NCBI GenBank assembly: GCA_947629415.1
Contig: CANRDP010000008.1
Span: forward strand, 1 to 49,689
Length of the DNA stretch: 49,689 nucleotides
DNA from: an uncultured Bacilli bacterium
Lineage (GTDB): Bacteria > Bacillota_I > Bacilli_A > RFN20 > CAG-449
Direction: 5' to 3'
A program made the translations under genes and the position numbers. This document shows, piece by piece, positions 9,092 through 17,599 of the stretch. A model generated the notes under the pieces. That model saw only the letters and a program-made list of their open reading frames with translations. It searched no databases and was not told the origin of the DNA. The stretch's first letter is position 1; each line of letters opens with the position of its first letter.

Positions 9092-9817
9092 TTTCGTAGT
9101 CTTATCATGCAAATAAACATATGTATTTTCCGTGGAATATTTAAGAGAAAATTTGAATTTATGTAATGAGATGTTTTTTAATTCCAAAGGATTTGTAATC
9201 GCATTTTTTATAATATAAAGTATATATTTTCCCCGTATCCACTTTATATTACTTGATGAAAAAGAATATATTTTATCCTTTTGTTCATAACCGAAAATAA
9301 AGGTAATTTTTTCTTTATGATCTTTTAATAATGGTGCATATTCTTGCGAAGCAAAATTCAAAAGAAATTCATCTTTTAAATAAAATGAAAGAAGATTTTT
9401 CCAATAATGAAGCAAGGAAAAATCTTTTTGTCGAAATCCCATATCCATCCGATGATAACGCATAGCATCTCTTATCCTTAATAAACCATAAATAGCATCA
9501 AAAATCAAAAGATGCTCTTCTGCATATTTCAACTCTTCCGAAGTCAAAGAAAAAGGATCTATGGTTTTATAAAGTGTGCCGGAAAAAGAAAAGAAAGCCG
9601 GATATTCTTCTAATTGATAAAAATGCGATAATCGGGCATAGTCTCTAGTTGCCAATGGTAAAGATATTTTTAATCCTTTTTGATAATCTTTTAAAGAAAA
9701 ATGTTTCAAAAGAAAAGCAATCAGATGGTTTGTCTCACGCAAGAAAAGAGGCTCACTCATTTCTTTATCCTTTTTGCAAGGAGAAATCATTTTACTTGGA
9801 GATAACAGAATTTTCAT
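9083..9817 (-). CDS. yaaA: YaaA-family peroxide-stress protein
   Basis: A 244-residue member of the YaaA (DUF328) family, which lowers free iron and DNA damage during peroxide stress in E. coli and binds DNA. The conserved N-terminus MKILLSPSKM, the FSGTLYKTID stretch and the FDAIYGLLRIRDAMRYHRMDM block identify it. I start it at ATG 9817 because it gives the canonical N-terminus; an in-frame TTG at 9853 lies upstream of the predicted -10. There is no ribosome site, and a -10 box sits 6 bases upstream. It is divergent from the Mbeg1-like hydrolase gene, with which it shares a control region. Confidence 0.88.
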   Translation of the reverse strand: MKILLSPSKMISPCKKDKEMSEPLFLRETNHLIAFLLKHFSLKDYQKGLKISLPLATRDYARLSHFYQLEEYPAFFSFSGTLYKTIDPFSLTSEELKYAEEHLLIFDAIYGLLRIRDAMRYHRMDMGFRQKDFSLLHYWKNLLSFYLKDEFLLNFASQEYAPLLKDHKEKITFIFGYEQKDKIYSFSSSNIKWIRGKYILYIIKNAITNPLELKNISLHKFKFSLKYSTENTYVYLHDKTTKLF

Positions 9818-9823
9818 AAACTT

Positions 9824-9882
9824 ACTATACCCATTTTTTGCAATGATTTGCAATTATTTCTTCTTTTTACATACGCTTTAAT
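9824..9882. promoter_or_regulatory. Divergent promoter sharing one palindromic -35 box
   Basis: The hexamer TTGCAA at 9848-9853 is its own reverse complement. Leftward it is followed after 18 bases by TATAGT (9829-9824) and, 6 bases on, by the yaaA ATG. Rightward it is followed after 16 bases by CATACG (9870-9875) and, 7 bases on, by the GTG of the next gene. A second TTGCAA lies at 9838-9843, one helical turn away, and could form an operator with the first. Confidence 0.5.
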
Positions 9883-10938
9883 GTGGCATCAGATCTTTTT
9901 CAATATGTACAAAAAACAAAGAATTTATCTTTTCAGAAACTTCCTTTTCATAGTGTTGATAGTTTAATTTTGTCTTGCTTAAGTTATTTACCATTTCAAA
10001 ATGAAGAAGTTCATCCGTGGGAAAAAGGATGGAAAAAAGATTGTTTTTCTTTAAAAGAGAAAATACAAAAATCACATCGTTTTTCTTTTTCCATCGGCTA
10101 TCCGATAGAAAAAAAAGATCCGCAAATAGAAAAACAATTTGCCGCGGTTTGTTATATTTTCGATGATTTTAATTATGTTTGTTTTCGCGGTACCGATGCA
10201 ACACTCACGGGATGGAAAGAAGATTTCAATTTATGTTTTATGGAAGAAATCCCGGCGCAGCAAGAAGCCAAAAAATATCTAGAGAAAATTTTCCAACTTT
10301 TCCCAAAGAAAAAATGTTTTGTCGGAGGACATTCAAAAGGAGGAAATTTGGCTATTTATGCCTCTGCTCATCAAAAAGAGGAAAATCAAATTTTCATCGA
10401 AAAAATATTTTGTCACGATGGGCCATCTTTTCTGCCTCGTTTTTTTGAAGAAAAAGGTTATGCTTCGATAAAGAATAAAATCGATAAAACCATCCCGGAA
10501 TCTTCTGTCATCGGATTATTGTTTCATAAAGACGAATATTATACCGTAATTAAATCTTCATCTTATTCTTTATTTCAACACAATCCTTTCAGTTGGGAAA
10601 TTGAAAATTTCGACTTTATCTCCTGCTCTTCGGTAAAAGAAATCTATTTAAAAATCAATCATATCATTAACACTTATATTTTCTCTTTAGAAAAAGAAGA
10701 ACGGCAAGAACTGGTCGATTTCTTTTTTCTTTTGATTCAAAAAACACAAAACAAAAACAAAAGAAAAGAAAGGGGTCTTTCTTCTTGGTTTCTTTCTTTC
10801 GCGGAAACAATTAAAGAAATACGAAGCGATGTCTCGGAAGAAAAAGAAAAAAGAATTCAGAAAAATGTTTTAAAATTGATGAATATTATCAAAAAAGAAA
10901 AAGAATGTTTTTCGACTTTAGAAAAAGAAAGCAAATAA
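9883..10938 (+). CDS. Mbeg1-like alpha/beta hydrolase (DUF2974)
   Basis: A 351-residue protein of the Mbeg1-like lipase-fold family. The FRGTD block is at 101-105 and the nucleophile elbow GGHSKGGN places the serine at S151; the CHDGPSF segment near 178-184 is typical of the family. No signal peptide or membrane helix is seen. The only standard start codon available before a stop upstream is the GTG at 9883; there is no Shine-Dalgarno, consistent with a leaderless message. Substrate is unknown; related proteins are presumed esterases. The 3' end overlaps the convergent cvpA-like gene by 21 bases. Confidence 0.8.
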   Translation: MASDLFQYVQKTKNLSFQKLPFHSVDSLILSCLSYLPFQNEEVHPWEKGWKKDCFSLKEKIQKSHRFSFSIGYPIEKKDPQIEKQFAAVCYIFDDFNYVCFRGTDATLTGWKEDFNLCFMEEIPAQQEAKKYLEKIFQLFPKKKCFVGGHSKGGNLAIYASAHQKEENQIFIEKIFCHDGPSFLPRFFEEKGYASIKNKIDKTIPESSVIGLLFHKDEYYTVIKSSSYSLFQHNPFSWEIENFDFISCSSVKEIYLKINHIINTYIFSLEKEERQELVDFFFLLIQKTQNKNKRKERGLSSWFLSFAETIKEIRSDVSEEKEKRIQKNVLKLMNIIKKEKECFSTLEKESK

Positions 10939-11643
10939 TTTCAAAAGTAAATTATTTTCATAAAAGAATTTAGAAATACGAAATTCTTGTTCTTGATTTA
11001 ATGCCATTTGCTCATTTAAAATCATTGAAAAATTATCAAAGAAAGGTACAGACATAATTCCCGTGAAAAGGATGCAAATAAAATCTACGACAACAATGCC
11101 GATAAAAGCTCCTAAAAGAAGTCCGAAGATGCGATCAATAATTTTGATTGTCGGTAATCGATTCAATAACATTTTGGTAAATCTTCTTAAAATCATTAAA
11201 AGAATCCGCACGGCAATAATTAAGATGATGAAACTAAAAATGGTCAATAACAACATCATCAAAACATCCGCGACCGTAACACCTAATTCAATTCCCCCGC
11301 TCGGTATGGATGGGGTAATTTTATCTGCCAAAAACGAAGCAAAAAAATCAGGAATAGATAAACTTTTTAAAGCATCCAACACCTTTTCTCTTTCCTCCGG
11401 ATAAAAAGTTTGACGAAATAAAGTATTTTGATTGTATAACCATTCCTGAATCGTTATTTTACCTTGTTGTACAAAAGATAACGATTGAAATAGGCTTGCC
11501 AAAGGTTGGCAAAAAATTAAAGCAATGAAAAAAGACAATATACCTCGGGCATAATATAATAGTGACCGCAAAAATCCTTTAATAAATCCAAAAAGAATAA
11601 AGGCAAGAATAAGAACAATAAAGATACAAGATATAATGTCCAT
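10918..11643 (-). CDS. CvpA-family membrane protein
   Basis: A 241-residue membrane protein with an N-terminal GFIKGFLRSLLYYA motif between helices 1 and 2, then a soluble segment (about 60-110) and two further long hydrophobic helices (about 120-150 and 170-195). This is the CvpA/colicin V production family layout; B. subtilis YshB is of this type. The start is set at ATG 11643 because GGAGG lies directly upstream; a GTG at 11655 overlaps that site. The biochemical role of the family is not settled (membrane stress and secretion have been proposed). It is monocistronic here. Confidence 0.8.
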   Translation of the reverse strand: MDIISCIFIVLILAFILFGFIKGFLRSLLYYARGILSFFIALIFCQPLASLFQSLSFVQQGKITIQEWLYNQNTLFRQTFYPEEREKVLDALKSLSIPDFFASFLADKITPSIPSGGIELGVTVADVLMMLLLTIFSFIILIIAVRILLMILRRFTKMLLNRLPTIKIIDRIFGLLLGAFIGIVVVDFICILFTGIMSVPFFDNFSMILNEQMALNQEQEFRISKFFYENNLLLKLFAFFF

Positions 11644-11714
11644 ATTTTCCTCCACTTAAAATTAGTATAGCACAGTAAAAGAATTCTTATAAATAAAAGT
11701 GAAAATTTCGCCCC

Positions 11715-11743
11715 TTTTCAGAATGAGATTTTCATGTTAAAAT
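11715..11743 (+). promoter_or_regulatory. Extended -10 promoter of the EF-G-like gene
   Basis: TTTTCA (11715-11720), 17-base spacer ending in TGT, and TAAAAT (11738-11743), the same elements and spacing as before rluB. Confidence 0.65.
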
Positions 11744-11757
11744 AAGATTAAATTAAA

Positions 11758-11769
11758 GAAAGCGCTTTC
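11758..11769 (+). promoter_or_regulatory. CRE-like palindrome GAAAGCGCTTTC
   Basis: A perfect 12-bp palindrome matching the core of Bacillus catabolite-responsive elements (AAAGCGCTTT). It lies about 10-20 bases downstream of the expected transcription start of the EF-G-like gene and just before its GGAGG site, a position where CcpA binding would block elongation. The assignment is by resemblance only; no ccpA gene is in this window. Confidence 0.45.
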
Positions 11770-11788
11770 GGCGCATGGAGGATATAAT

Positions 11789-13858
11789 ATGATGGATGAA
11801 CAATCACGCCTTTCCAAAATAAGAAATATTGCTTTTTTGGGTCACCAAGGCTCTGGAAAAACCACTTTATGTGAATCTTTGTATTGTTTGGCAGCAAATA
11901 AAGAGACGAAAGGAAGTATTGAAAAGAAAAATACCATTTCCGATTTCTTACCCGAAGAACAAAAAAGATTATCATCTATTTCGACTTCAATTCTACCCGT
12001 GGAATATCAAGGATATCGTTTCAATTTATTGGATGTCCCGGGAAGTGATGATTTTATTTCGGAAGTCTATGCTGTTACAAAAGTGGTAAAAGGCGCAGTG
12101 CTCTGTATTGATGCCACATCATCCGTGCAAGTTGGTACTATCCGTCATTGGGAAATTTTAAGAAAACGAAACATTCCGACCATTATTTATGTAAATAAAA
12201 TGGATAAGGAAAATATTCATTTTGATGATATATTGGATGATATTCGGGAAAAGTTAGGGAAAAATGCAGTTCCTTTTTGTTATCCTTTAGGCCATGAATA
12301 TGACTTCGATGGCTTTGTAAATGTTGTCGAATTGAAAGCAAGAATTTTTAATGGTAAAGAATGCGTGGATGCGGAAATTTATGACGATAAAAAACCAAAA
12401 ATTATGGAACTCCATAATGTCATCTGCGAAGCCGTCGCACAAACCGATGATGAATTATTGGAAAAATTCTTTTCCGAAGAACCTTTAACACACGAAGAAA
12501 TCAAACGTGGATTAAGAAAAGGAGTATTGGAAGGAGAATTAATTCCCGTTTTGGTTGGAAGTGCATCCAAAAATATCGGTCTTCATACCATGTTACAAAT
12601 GTTTGAAGATTATTTACCCGATCCCTCGGATTTAAAACCTTATATGGGTTCCAATGCCAAAGGGGAAAAATCAGAAAGAAAAACTTCCGTGGAAGAACCT
12701 TTTTCGGCATATGTTTTTAAAACCACTTGTGACGTTTATGCCGGTACCGTATCCTATATCAAAATTATCTCCGGAAAATTAAAAATCGGTGATGAAGTAG
12801 CAATTCCTTCACAAGATCGTACCGAAAAAATCAATAATATGTTCTATCTTTTGGGAAAGACACAGACACCGATCAATGAAGCAAAAGCCGGTGATATCAT
12901 TGCCATATCCAAAATAGATATTCGCAGCGGTGATACTTTATGCGATCCGAAAAATACTATTTTATTCGATCGAATTGATTATCCTTCTGCCTGTATTTTT
13001 AAAGGATTGGTTTTAAAATCCAGAAACGATGAAGGAAAATTAATGTCCGCATTGCAAAAACTTCAAATTGAAGATCCTTCCATTGACTTTCATCGGAATG
13101 CGGAAACCAAACAATTATTACTCGGTGGATTATCCATGTCTCACTTGGATTTTTTGATAAATAAATTAAGAAATATTTATCGTGTGGAAGTGGATATGGA
13201 AGATGAAAAGATCGGTTATCGTGAAAGTATTACTCGAAGTGCTGTCGGAGAAGGCCGATACATTAAACAATCCGGTGGCTCGGGATTCTATGGTGTCGTT
13301 TCTATGACTTTTGAACCTTGTGAAACCTCTACCTTTGAAGAAACCGTTTTCGGTGGCGCAGTACCAAAGAATTATTTCCCCGCTGTAGAAAAAGGATTTT
13401 ATGAAGCATTAGAACAAGGTTTGTTGGCAGGCTTCCCCGTAATCGGAGTAAAAGGTATTTTAACCGATGGAAAATATCATTCGGTTGATTCGAATGAATT
13501 ATCTTTTAAAATGGCAGCCATTTTAGCTTTCAAAGATGCATATATGAAATGCAAACCGGTAATTCTGGAACCGATTGATTGTGTTGTTGTTTCGGTACAT
13601 CAACAATATATCGGAGGAATTTTAAGTGATTTGAATACACGAAGAGGAAGAGTTCAATCCATTGAAGATGGTGAAAATAATCGCCAGGAAGTAACGGCTC
13701 TTGTCCCCGAAAGCGAAATCAAAGATTATGCCACCAGATTAAAAGCCATGACTCAGGGAATGGGTTATTTTACCAGAAAATTTGAAATGTACGATCGTTT
13801 GCCGGAAATGTTAAACGAAAAAGTCATTAAAGAAAATTCTTTATTGAAAAAAGAATAA
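11789..13858 (+). CDS. EF-G-like translational GTPase (not canonical FusA)
   Basis: A 689-residue protein with the five-domain EF-G architecture. GTPase motifs are G1 GHQGSGKT (18-25), G3 DVPG (82-85) and G4 NKMD (136-139). The switch-I/G2 region reads EEQKRLSSIST where canonical EF-G has ERGITI, placing it in the EF-G-like branch (EF-G2/FusA2 type) rather than the essential translocase. Domain IV is present (around 460-580, with the GGSGFYGVVSM start) and the C-terminal domain contains RGRVQSIEDG. Such paralogues are thought to act in stress or slow growth. The start has GGAGG 7 bases upstream; a CRE-like site suggests carbon control. A tetracycline-protection function is unlikely given the domain IV sequence. 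Confidence 0.82.
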   Translation: MMDEQSRLSKIRNIAFLGHQGSGKTTLCESLYCLAANKETKGSIEKKNTISDFLPEEQKRLSSISTSILPVEYQGYRFNLLDVPGSDDFISEVYAVTKVVKGAVLCIDATSSVQVGTIRHWEILRKRNIPTIIYVNKMDKENIHFDDILDDIREKLGKNAVPFCYPLGHEYDFDGFVNVVELKARIFNGKECVDAEIYDDKKPKIMELHNVICEAVAQTDDELLEKFFSEEPLTHEEIKRGLRKGVLEGELIPVLVGSASKNIGLHTMLQMFEDYLPDPSDLKPYMGSNAKGEKSERKTSVEEPFSAYVFKTTCDVYAGTVSYIKIISGKLKIGDEVAIPSQDRTEKINNMFYLLGKTQTPINEAKAGDIIAISKIDIRSGDTLCDPKNTILFDRIDYPSACIFKGLVLKSRNDEGKLMSALQKLQIEDPSIDFHRNAETKQLLLGGLSMSHLDFLINKLRNIYRVEVDMEDEKIGYRESITRSAVGEGRYIKQSGGSGFYGVVSMTFEPCETSTFEETVFGGAVPKNYFPAVEKGFYEALEQGLLAGFPVIGVKGILTDGKYHSVDSNELSFKMAAILAFKDAYMKCKPVILEPIDCVVVSVHQQYIGGILSDLNTRRGRVQSIEDGENNRQEVTALVPESEIKDYATRLKAMTQGMGYFTRKFEMYDRLPEMLNEKVIKENSLLKKE

Positions 13859-13941
13859 TTCTACAGGAAAAAATATTTTCATAATGGAAAAATACTGAAT
13901 TTGTTTTATACTTATATAAGTGTTGTTATAGGTTAAAATAA

Positions 13942-15318
13942 ATGAAGTTGGCAGAAAATCAAAATTCCATTATAGTTACATGTAAAGATCTTTCCAATGA
14001 AGGAAAAGGTGTTGTTTTTTATAATGGTCGAACCGGATTTGTCGATCATCTTTTAATCGGCGAAGAAGCAAAAATTATTATTACCTATCAAAAAAAAGAT
14101 ATCTTTTTCGGAAAAATACAATCTTTAATCACCAAAAACAGTGATCGAATAAAACCCCTTTGTCCTTATTTTTATGAATGCGGTGGTTGTCAGCTTATGC
14201 ATATGAATTATGAAGCCCAATTGCTTTATAAAAAGAATAAAGTCAAAGAATGCCTTTATCATATTGGTCATTTGAATATTGATGTTGATTCAACTATAGG
14301 AATGGAAGATCCGACACATTATCGAAATAAGATTCAAGTACCGATAAAACGAGTAAAAAAGAAAATTGTTTCCGGTTTTTATAAAGAGAAAAGTCATGAT
14401 ATCGTTCCGGTGGAACATTGTTCTATTGAAAATAAAAATGCCGATCAAATTTTAAATACCATTCGGAATTTAATGAAAAAATATCATATTGAACCATATA
14501 ATGAAGATCTTCGGAAGGGTGTATTACGACATGTGCTCATACGAAATTCCAGAAAAAGCAAAGAAAATATGGTGGTTCTTGTCACCAATTGCGATGCGTT
14601 CCCGGGAAGAAACGATTTTGTGAAAGAATTAAAGAAGTTGGAACCGAGCATTTCTACGGTTGTACAAAACATCAATTTACGAGATACCAATGTAATTTTA
14701 GGTGAAAAAGAACGTGTTTTAAGCGGCAAAGGGTTTATTGAAGATACTTTATGCGGAATTAAATTCAAAATATCACCGAAATCTTTTTTCCAAGTCAATC
14801 CCGTACAAACGGAAAAATTATATCAACTTGCCATATCTTCGGCAGAATTATCGGAAAACGATTTGATTTTAGATGCTTACTGCGGGATCGGTACCATTGG
14901 TTTAATTGCCGCGAGTAAAGTGAAAAAAGTCATCGGTGTTGAAATTGTAAAAGAAGCGGTTTTCGATGCAATCAAAAACGCAAAAGAGAATTCAATTTCA
15001 AATGCTTTTTTCTATTGCGGTGACGCCGGAGAATTTATTCAAGAAAAATTTGAAGAAGGCATTCATTTTGATGTTGTTTTTATGGATCCTCCTCGAAAAG
15101 GAAGCGATGAAAAATTTTTAAATATTTTAAGGAAAACGCATCCGAAAAAAATCGTATATATTTCTTGTGATCCTGCGACATTAGCTCGTGATTTGAATTT
15201 TTTATCACCGGATTATCAAATAAAAAAAGTGACACCCATAGATATGTTCCCCAATACCGCGCATATTGAAACAGTGGTTGTCCTTTCTTACAAAAATCCC
15301 GATCAACATAAAAATTAA
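13942..15318 (+). CDS. rlmD: 23S rRNA (uracil-C5)-methyltransferase, RlmD/RlmCD type
   Basis: A 458-residue TrmA/RumA-family enzyme that methylates C5 of uracil in 23S rRNA using SAM. An N-terminal TRAM domain (1-60) binds RNA. Cysteines C74, C80, C83 and C160 fit the 4Fe-4S cluster ligands. The SAM-binding motif LDAYCGIGTIGL is at about 312-323, the DPPRKG motif follows, and the catalytic cysteine is C409 in YISCDPATLARD. Bacilli usually have one or two such enzymes (RlmCD, TrmFO is separate), so exact target uridines are uncertain. No ribosome site precedes the ATG; AT-rich TATAGG lies 9 bases upstream, so a very short leader is possible. Confidence 0.9.
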   Translation: MKLAENQNSIIVTCKDLSNEGKGVVFYNGRTGFVDHLLIGEEAKIIITYQKKDIFFGKIQSLITKNSDRIKPLCPYFYECGGCQLMHMNYEAQLLYKKNKVKECLYHIGHLNIDVDSTIGMEDPTHYRNKIQVPIKRVKKKIVSGFYKEKSHDIVPVEHCSIENKNADQILNTIRNLMKKYHIEPYNEDLRKGVLRHVLIRNSRKSKENMVVLVTNCDAFPGRNDFVKELKKLEPSISTVVQNINLRDTNVILGEKERVLSGKGFIEDTLCGIKFKISPKSFFQVNPVQTEKLYQLAISSAELSENDLILDAYCGIGTIGLIAASKVKKVIGVEIVKEAVFDAIKNAKENSISNAFFYCGDAGEFIQEKFEEGIHFDVVFMDPPRKGSDEKFLNILRKTHPKKIVYISCDPATLARDLNFLSPDYQIKKVTPIDMFPNTAHIETVVVLSYKNPDQHKN

Positions 15319-15465
15319 ATTCGATTTGGAGCGCACAAAAAACAACTCTTTCAGTAAAAAACGTAAATCAAAAAAATTACTTATAAAAAAAATAATATAC
15401 AAAACAATAAAACAAGCGATTATCGATTAAGATGTTCTCGTATATCCTTTTTCATCTATATTTTT

Positions 15466-16437
15466 TTATTCAATATCTTGATTCATAAGCAATCGATATA
15501 GGCGCATGAAGACAGCAAATAATATTCCGGCAACCGGCCAGACAACCCATGTAATTTCCCAATTCAAGGTCAGAAAACTCCAAATAAGATATACACTGGT
15601 GATAATTAACCAATAAATTGTAGAGACAGTCCTCATTCCTTGTATCTTTTTCCAATTTCTTTGCGTAGATTCATTCCCTTTTAAAAGTTTTTGCATACTG
15701 ATAAAGCGCACACCGGAAAAAACAAAAAGAAAAACGCCGAGGCCAACAAAAAACAACATGATAGCAAGCATTATTACCATAAAAAATTCTTTATCAATAA
15801 TTACGCCTACAAAAAGCGGAATCGGTGAAATAACACATAAAAATGCAGCAATAACATTACATTTTATATAAGTAGCTCGATATTCTTTCTGTTTTTCTTT
15901 GATTACTTCATCGACACCATACTCTAATGCAAAAGGCTCTTTATCAATAAATTCAAAAGGTGCATTCTTAAGACCACATAAAACGAAAAGTGCAACAGCT
16001 GCAGCAACAAAAAGAAGTAAAGCAACAAGACCAACACCACCAGCTAAGTTTTCCGAAATAGAATATTCCGGTTCTACCGCTGCTGCGCCTAAAATAAGCA
16101 ATGGAATCACAGCAATAATACATAAAAAAGTGCCAATGGCAATACGTAACGCTGCTTTTTTTCTCCACTCCAGAAATTCATTTGCTAAAGAAAGCGAAAT
16201 TTGTTTTATCGGAGTAGCGGTTATAAATTTTTCATCTTCGATTTCGTCTTTGAGAAGATAATCGGTCGTGACACCGAAAAGTTTACTCAGTGCTAAAATC
16301 TTCTCATAATCCGGAATGGTCTGAGCATTTTCCCATTTTGAAACTGCTTGTCTTGATACTTGCATTTTCTCTGCAAGTTCCTCTTGCGACCAACCATTCT
16401 TTTTTCTTAAATTTGTTATTTTATCCGCTAAGATCAT
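15466..16437 (-). CDS. XRE-family regulator with membrane-spanning C-terminal domain
   Basis: A 323-residue protein. Residues 5-62 are a helix-turn-helix of the Cro/C1 type (LRKKNGWSQEELAEKMQVSRQAVSKWE spanning the two key helices). The remainder carries about six hydrophobic helices (95-118, 132-155, 195-213, 218-243, 275-292, 298-315), so the DNA-binding domain is tethered to the membrane. Such fusions are common in Erysipelotrichia and Clostridia; their signal is unknown. The start has GGAGG 8 bases upstream. A palindrome about 100 bases upstream is a candidate autoregulatory operator. No target gene is adjacent on the same strand downstream. Confidence 0.85.
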   Translation of the reverse strand: MILADKITNLRKKNGWSQEELAEKMQVSRQAVSKWENAQTIPDYEKILALSKLFGVTTDYLLKDEIEDEKFITATPIKQISLSLANEFLEWRKKAALRIAIGTFLCIIAVIPLLILGAAAVEPEYSISENLAGGVGLVALLLFVAAAVALFVLCGLKNAPFEFIDKEPFALEYGVDEVIKEKQKEYRATYIKCNVIAAFLCVISPIPLFVGVIIDKEFFMVIMLAIMLFFVGLGVFLFVFSGVRFISMQKLLKGNESTQRNWKKIQGMRTVSTIYWLIITSVYLIWSFLTLNWEITWVVWPVAGILFAVFMRLYRLLMNQDIE

Positions 16438-16533
16438 TTCTCTATCCTCCGCATAAGATTTGTCCGATTAACTCATCTTCCACTTTGATAATAGTCTATT
16501 TTCCAGTTGCCGTCTACCAAACGGAAGATGGAA

Positions 16534-16557
16534 TTTTGTCAACCGACAGTTGCAAAA
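16534..16557 (-). promoter_or_regulatory. Candidate operator upstream of the XRE regulator
   Basis: On the minus strand TTTTGCAAC and GTTGACAAAA flank TGTCG, an inverted repeat broken by one extra base, containing the -35-like hexamer TTGACA (16542-16537). No good -10 follows at 16-18 bases, so promoter assignment is uncertain. Location before a helix-turn-helix gene suggests autoregulation. Confidence 0.35.
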
Positions 16558-16684
16558 CGAGTATAAATACATTTTCCACGAAACCGAAATATATCCTTTA
16601 TAAAAATTGCGATAAATATTCTTATTTTTTAAAATTTTAAAAAGATACAAAGGAAATAAATTTCCCTGAAAAAATTATAAAATA

Positions 16685-16718
16685 TAAAAAACGTTCTATT
16701 CTTTTCAGTAATAGAACG
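16685..16718 (-). terminator. Rho-independent terminator of tRNA-Ala
   Basis: A 9-bp perfect stem, CGTTCTATT with AATAGAACG (16692-16700 and 16710-16718), loop of 9, followed on the minus strand by a run of six T. Confidence 0.85.
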
Positions 16719-16730
16719 AAATTTTCTTTT

Positions 16731-16806
16731 TGGTGGAGCTGACGAGGATCGAACTCGCTACCTATTCGTTGCGAACGAATCGCTCTCCCAACTGAGCTAC
16801 AGCCCC
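16731..16806 (-). tRNA. tRNA-Ala (anticodon CGC)
   Basis: A 76-base cloverleaf with encoded CCA. The acceptor GGGGCTG pairs with CAGCTCC and contains the G3:U70 pair that is the alanine identity element. The D arm is GCTC/GAGC, the anticodon stem ATTCG/CGAAT around loop TTCGCAA, giving anticodon CGC, and the T arm has TTCGATC. It reads GCG codons. It is a single gene with its own promoter and terminator. A CGC alanine tRNA is uncommon in low-GC Bacillota, where the TGC isoacceptor usually suffices. Confidence 0.95.
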
Positions 16807-16822
16807 GAAATAAAGCATTTTT

Positions 16823-16851
16823 ATTCTACTGAATCTCTAATGCTTTTTCAA
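16823..16851 (-). promoter_or_regulatory. Promoter of tRNA-Ala
   Basis: On the minus strand TTGAAA (16851-16846), 17-base spacer, TAGAAT (16828-16823), 16 bases before the tRNA 5' end. Confidence 0.75.
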
Positions 16852-16867
16852 TCGAAACTTTATATAT

Positions 16868-17599
16868 TTACTTTTTTTCAATTTCAAGAACCGCTATAAA
16901 ATTCGTTTGATTGCTCACTCCTTTAACACGGATAATATTTTCTTTTCGTTCATAATAAACTTTAACTTTTTGACCGAAAGATAATTCATGCACATAATCG
17001 ATTTCAAAAGTATGTATTCTTTCATTTTCCTCTAAAACGATGGAATTCATAATGTATTTTGCATATTGAATGTTATTAATATGTCGATTGTGATCTAAAT
17101 CACAATATTCCGTTTCAATTTCATGAAAAGGAAGATTTTCACAATCGAAATCTTCTAATTTAAAAAATGGTGTTTCAAATGTTTTTTCTTCACATATTTC
17201 CTTTATAGGATATTCAAAATTACGAGGAAGAATTATGCATCTTTTTACGACATCCAATATAACCCACTTGGATTGTATTTTGCAAAGAACATTTCCATTT
17301 AAATCTTCGATAATTGTATCACGATCAAAATCCGCTCGTCCTTTTTCTCTGGGCCATGTTTTTACATTTACCGTAGCATATAGCGGTGGATACTTTTCCA
17401 TGACAAATCGATTTCTCATAAGCACCCAAATACGATTTTGCTTTATAAAATCCTCAAATCCGATGTGTAAAATATCGGCATGTTTCCCGGCAACATCTTG
17501 TGCTAAATCCAAAACAGCCTGGGGTAACAAACAATCGTGACAATTGAAATCCGATACTCTCAGACGAAATTTTTCTTCATAAATTGCATTTTTATCCAT
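16868..17599 (-). CDS. Acyl-ACP thioesterase (FatA/FatB-like)
   Basis: A 243-residue double-hotdog enzyme that hydrolyses acyl-ACP to release free fatty acids. The N-terminal hotdog spans about 1-130, with the conserved WVLMRNRFVMEKYP and TWP segments. The second hotdog carries the CDLDHNRHINNIQYAKY block (about 165-181), whose Asn and His are the conserved active-site residues of the family. Length is typical for bacterial members (about 240-255). The gene overlaps the FNT-like gene upstream by 8 bases and has a GGAGG ribosome site 8 bases before its ATG, so the two form an operon. Function in vivo, release of fatty acids or membrane tuning, is inferred. Confidence 0.87.
   Translation of the reverse strand: MDKNAIYEEKFRLRVSDFNCHDCLLPQAVLDLAQDVAGKHADILHIGFEDFIKQNRIWVLMRNRFVMEKYPPLYATVNVKTWPREKGRADFDRDTIIEDLNGNVLCKIQSKWVILDVVKRCIILPRNFEYPIKEICEEKTFETPFFKLEDFDCENLPFHEIETEYCDLDHNRHINNIQYAKYIMNSIVLEENERIHTFEIDYVHELSFGQKVKVYYERKENIIRVKGVSNQTNFIAVLEIEKK

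Noticed and set aside
11789-13858. Tetracycline ribosomal protection protein
   Set aside because: Domain layout fits, but the sequence resembles EF-G-like proteins and lacks the TetM-type loops I would expect in domain IV.
15899-16261. Plus-strand 120-residue frame
   Set aside because: It is antisense to the XRE regulator and has the low-complexity Ala/Ser composition of a shadow frame.
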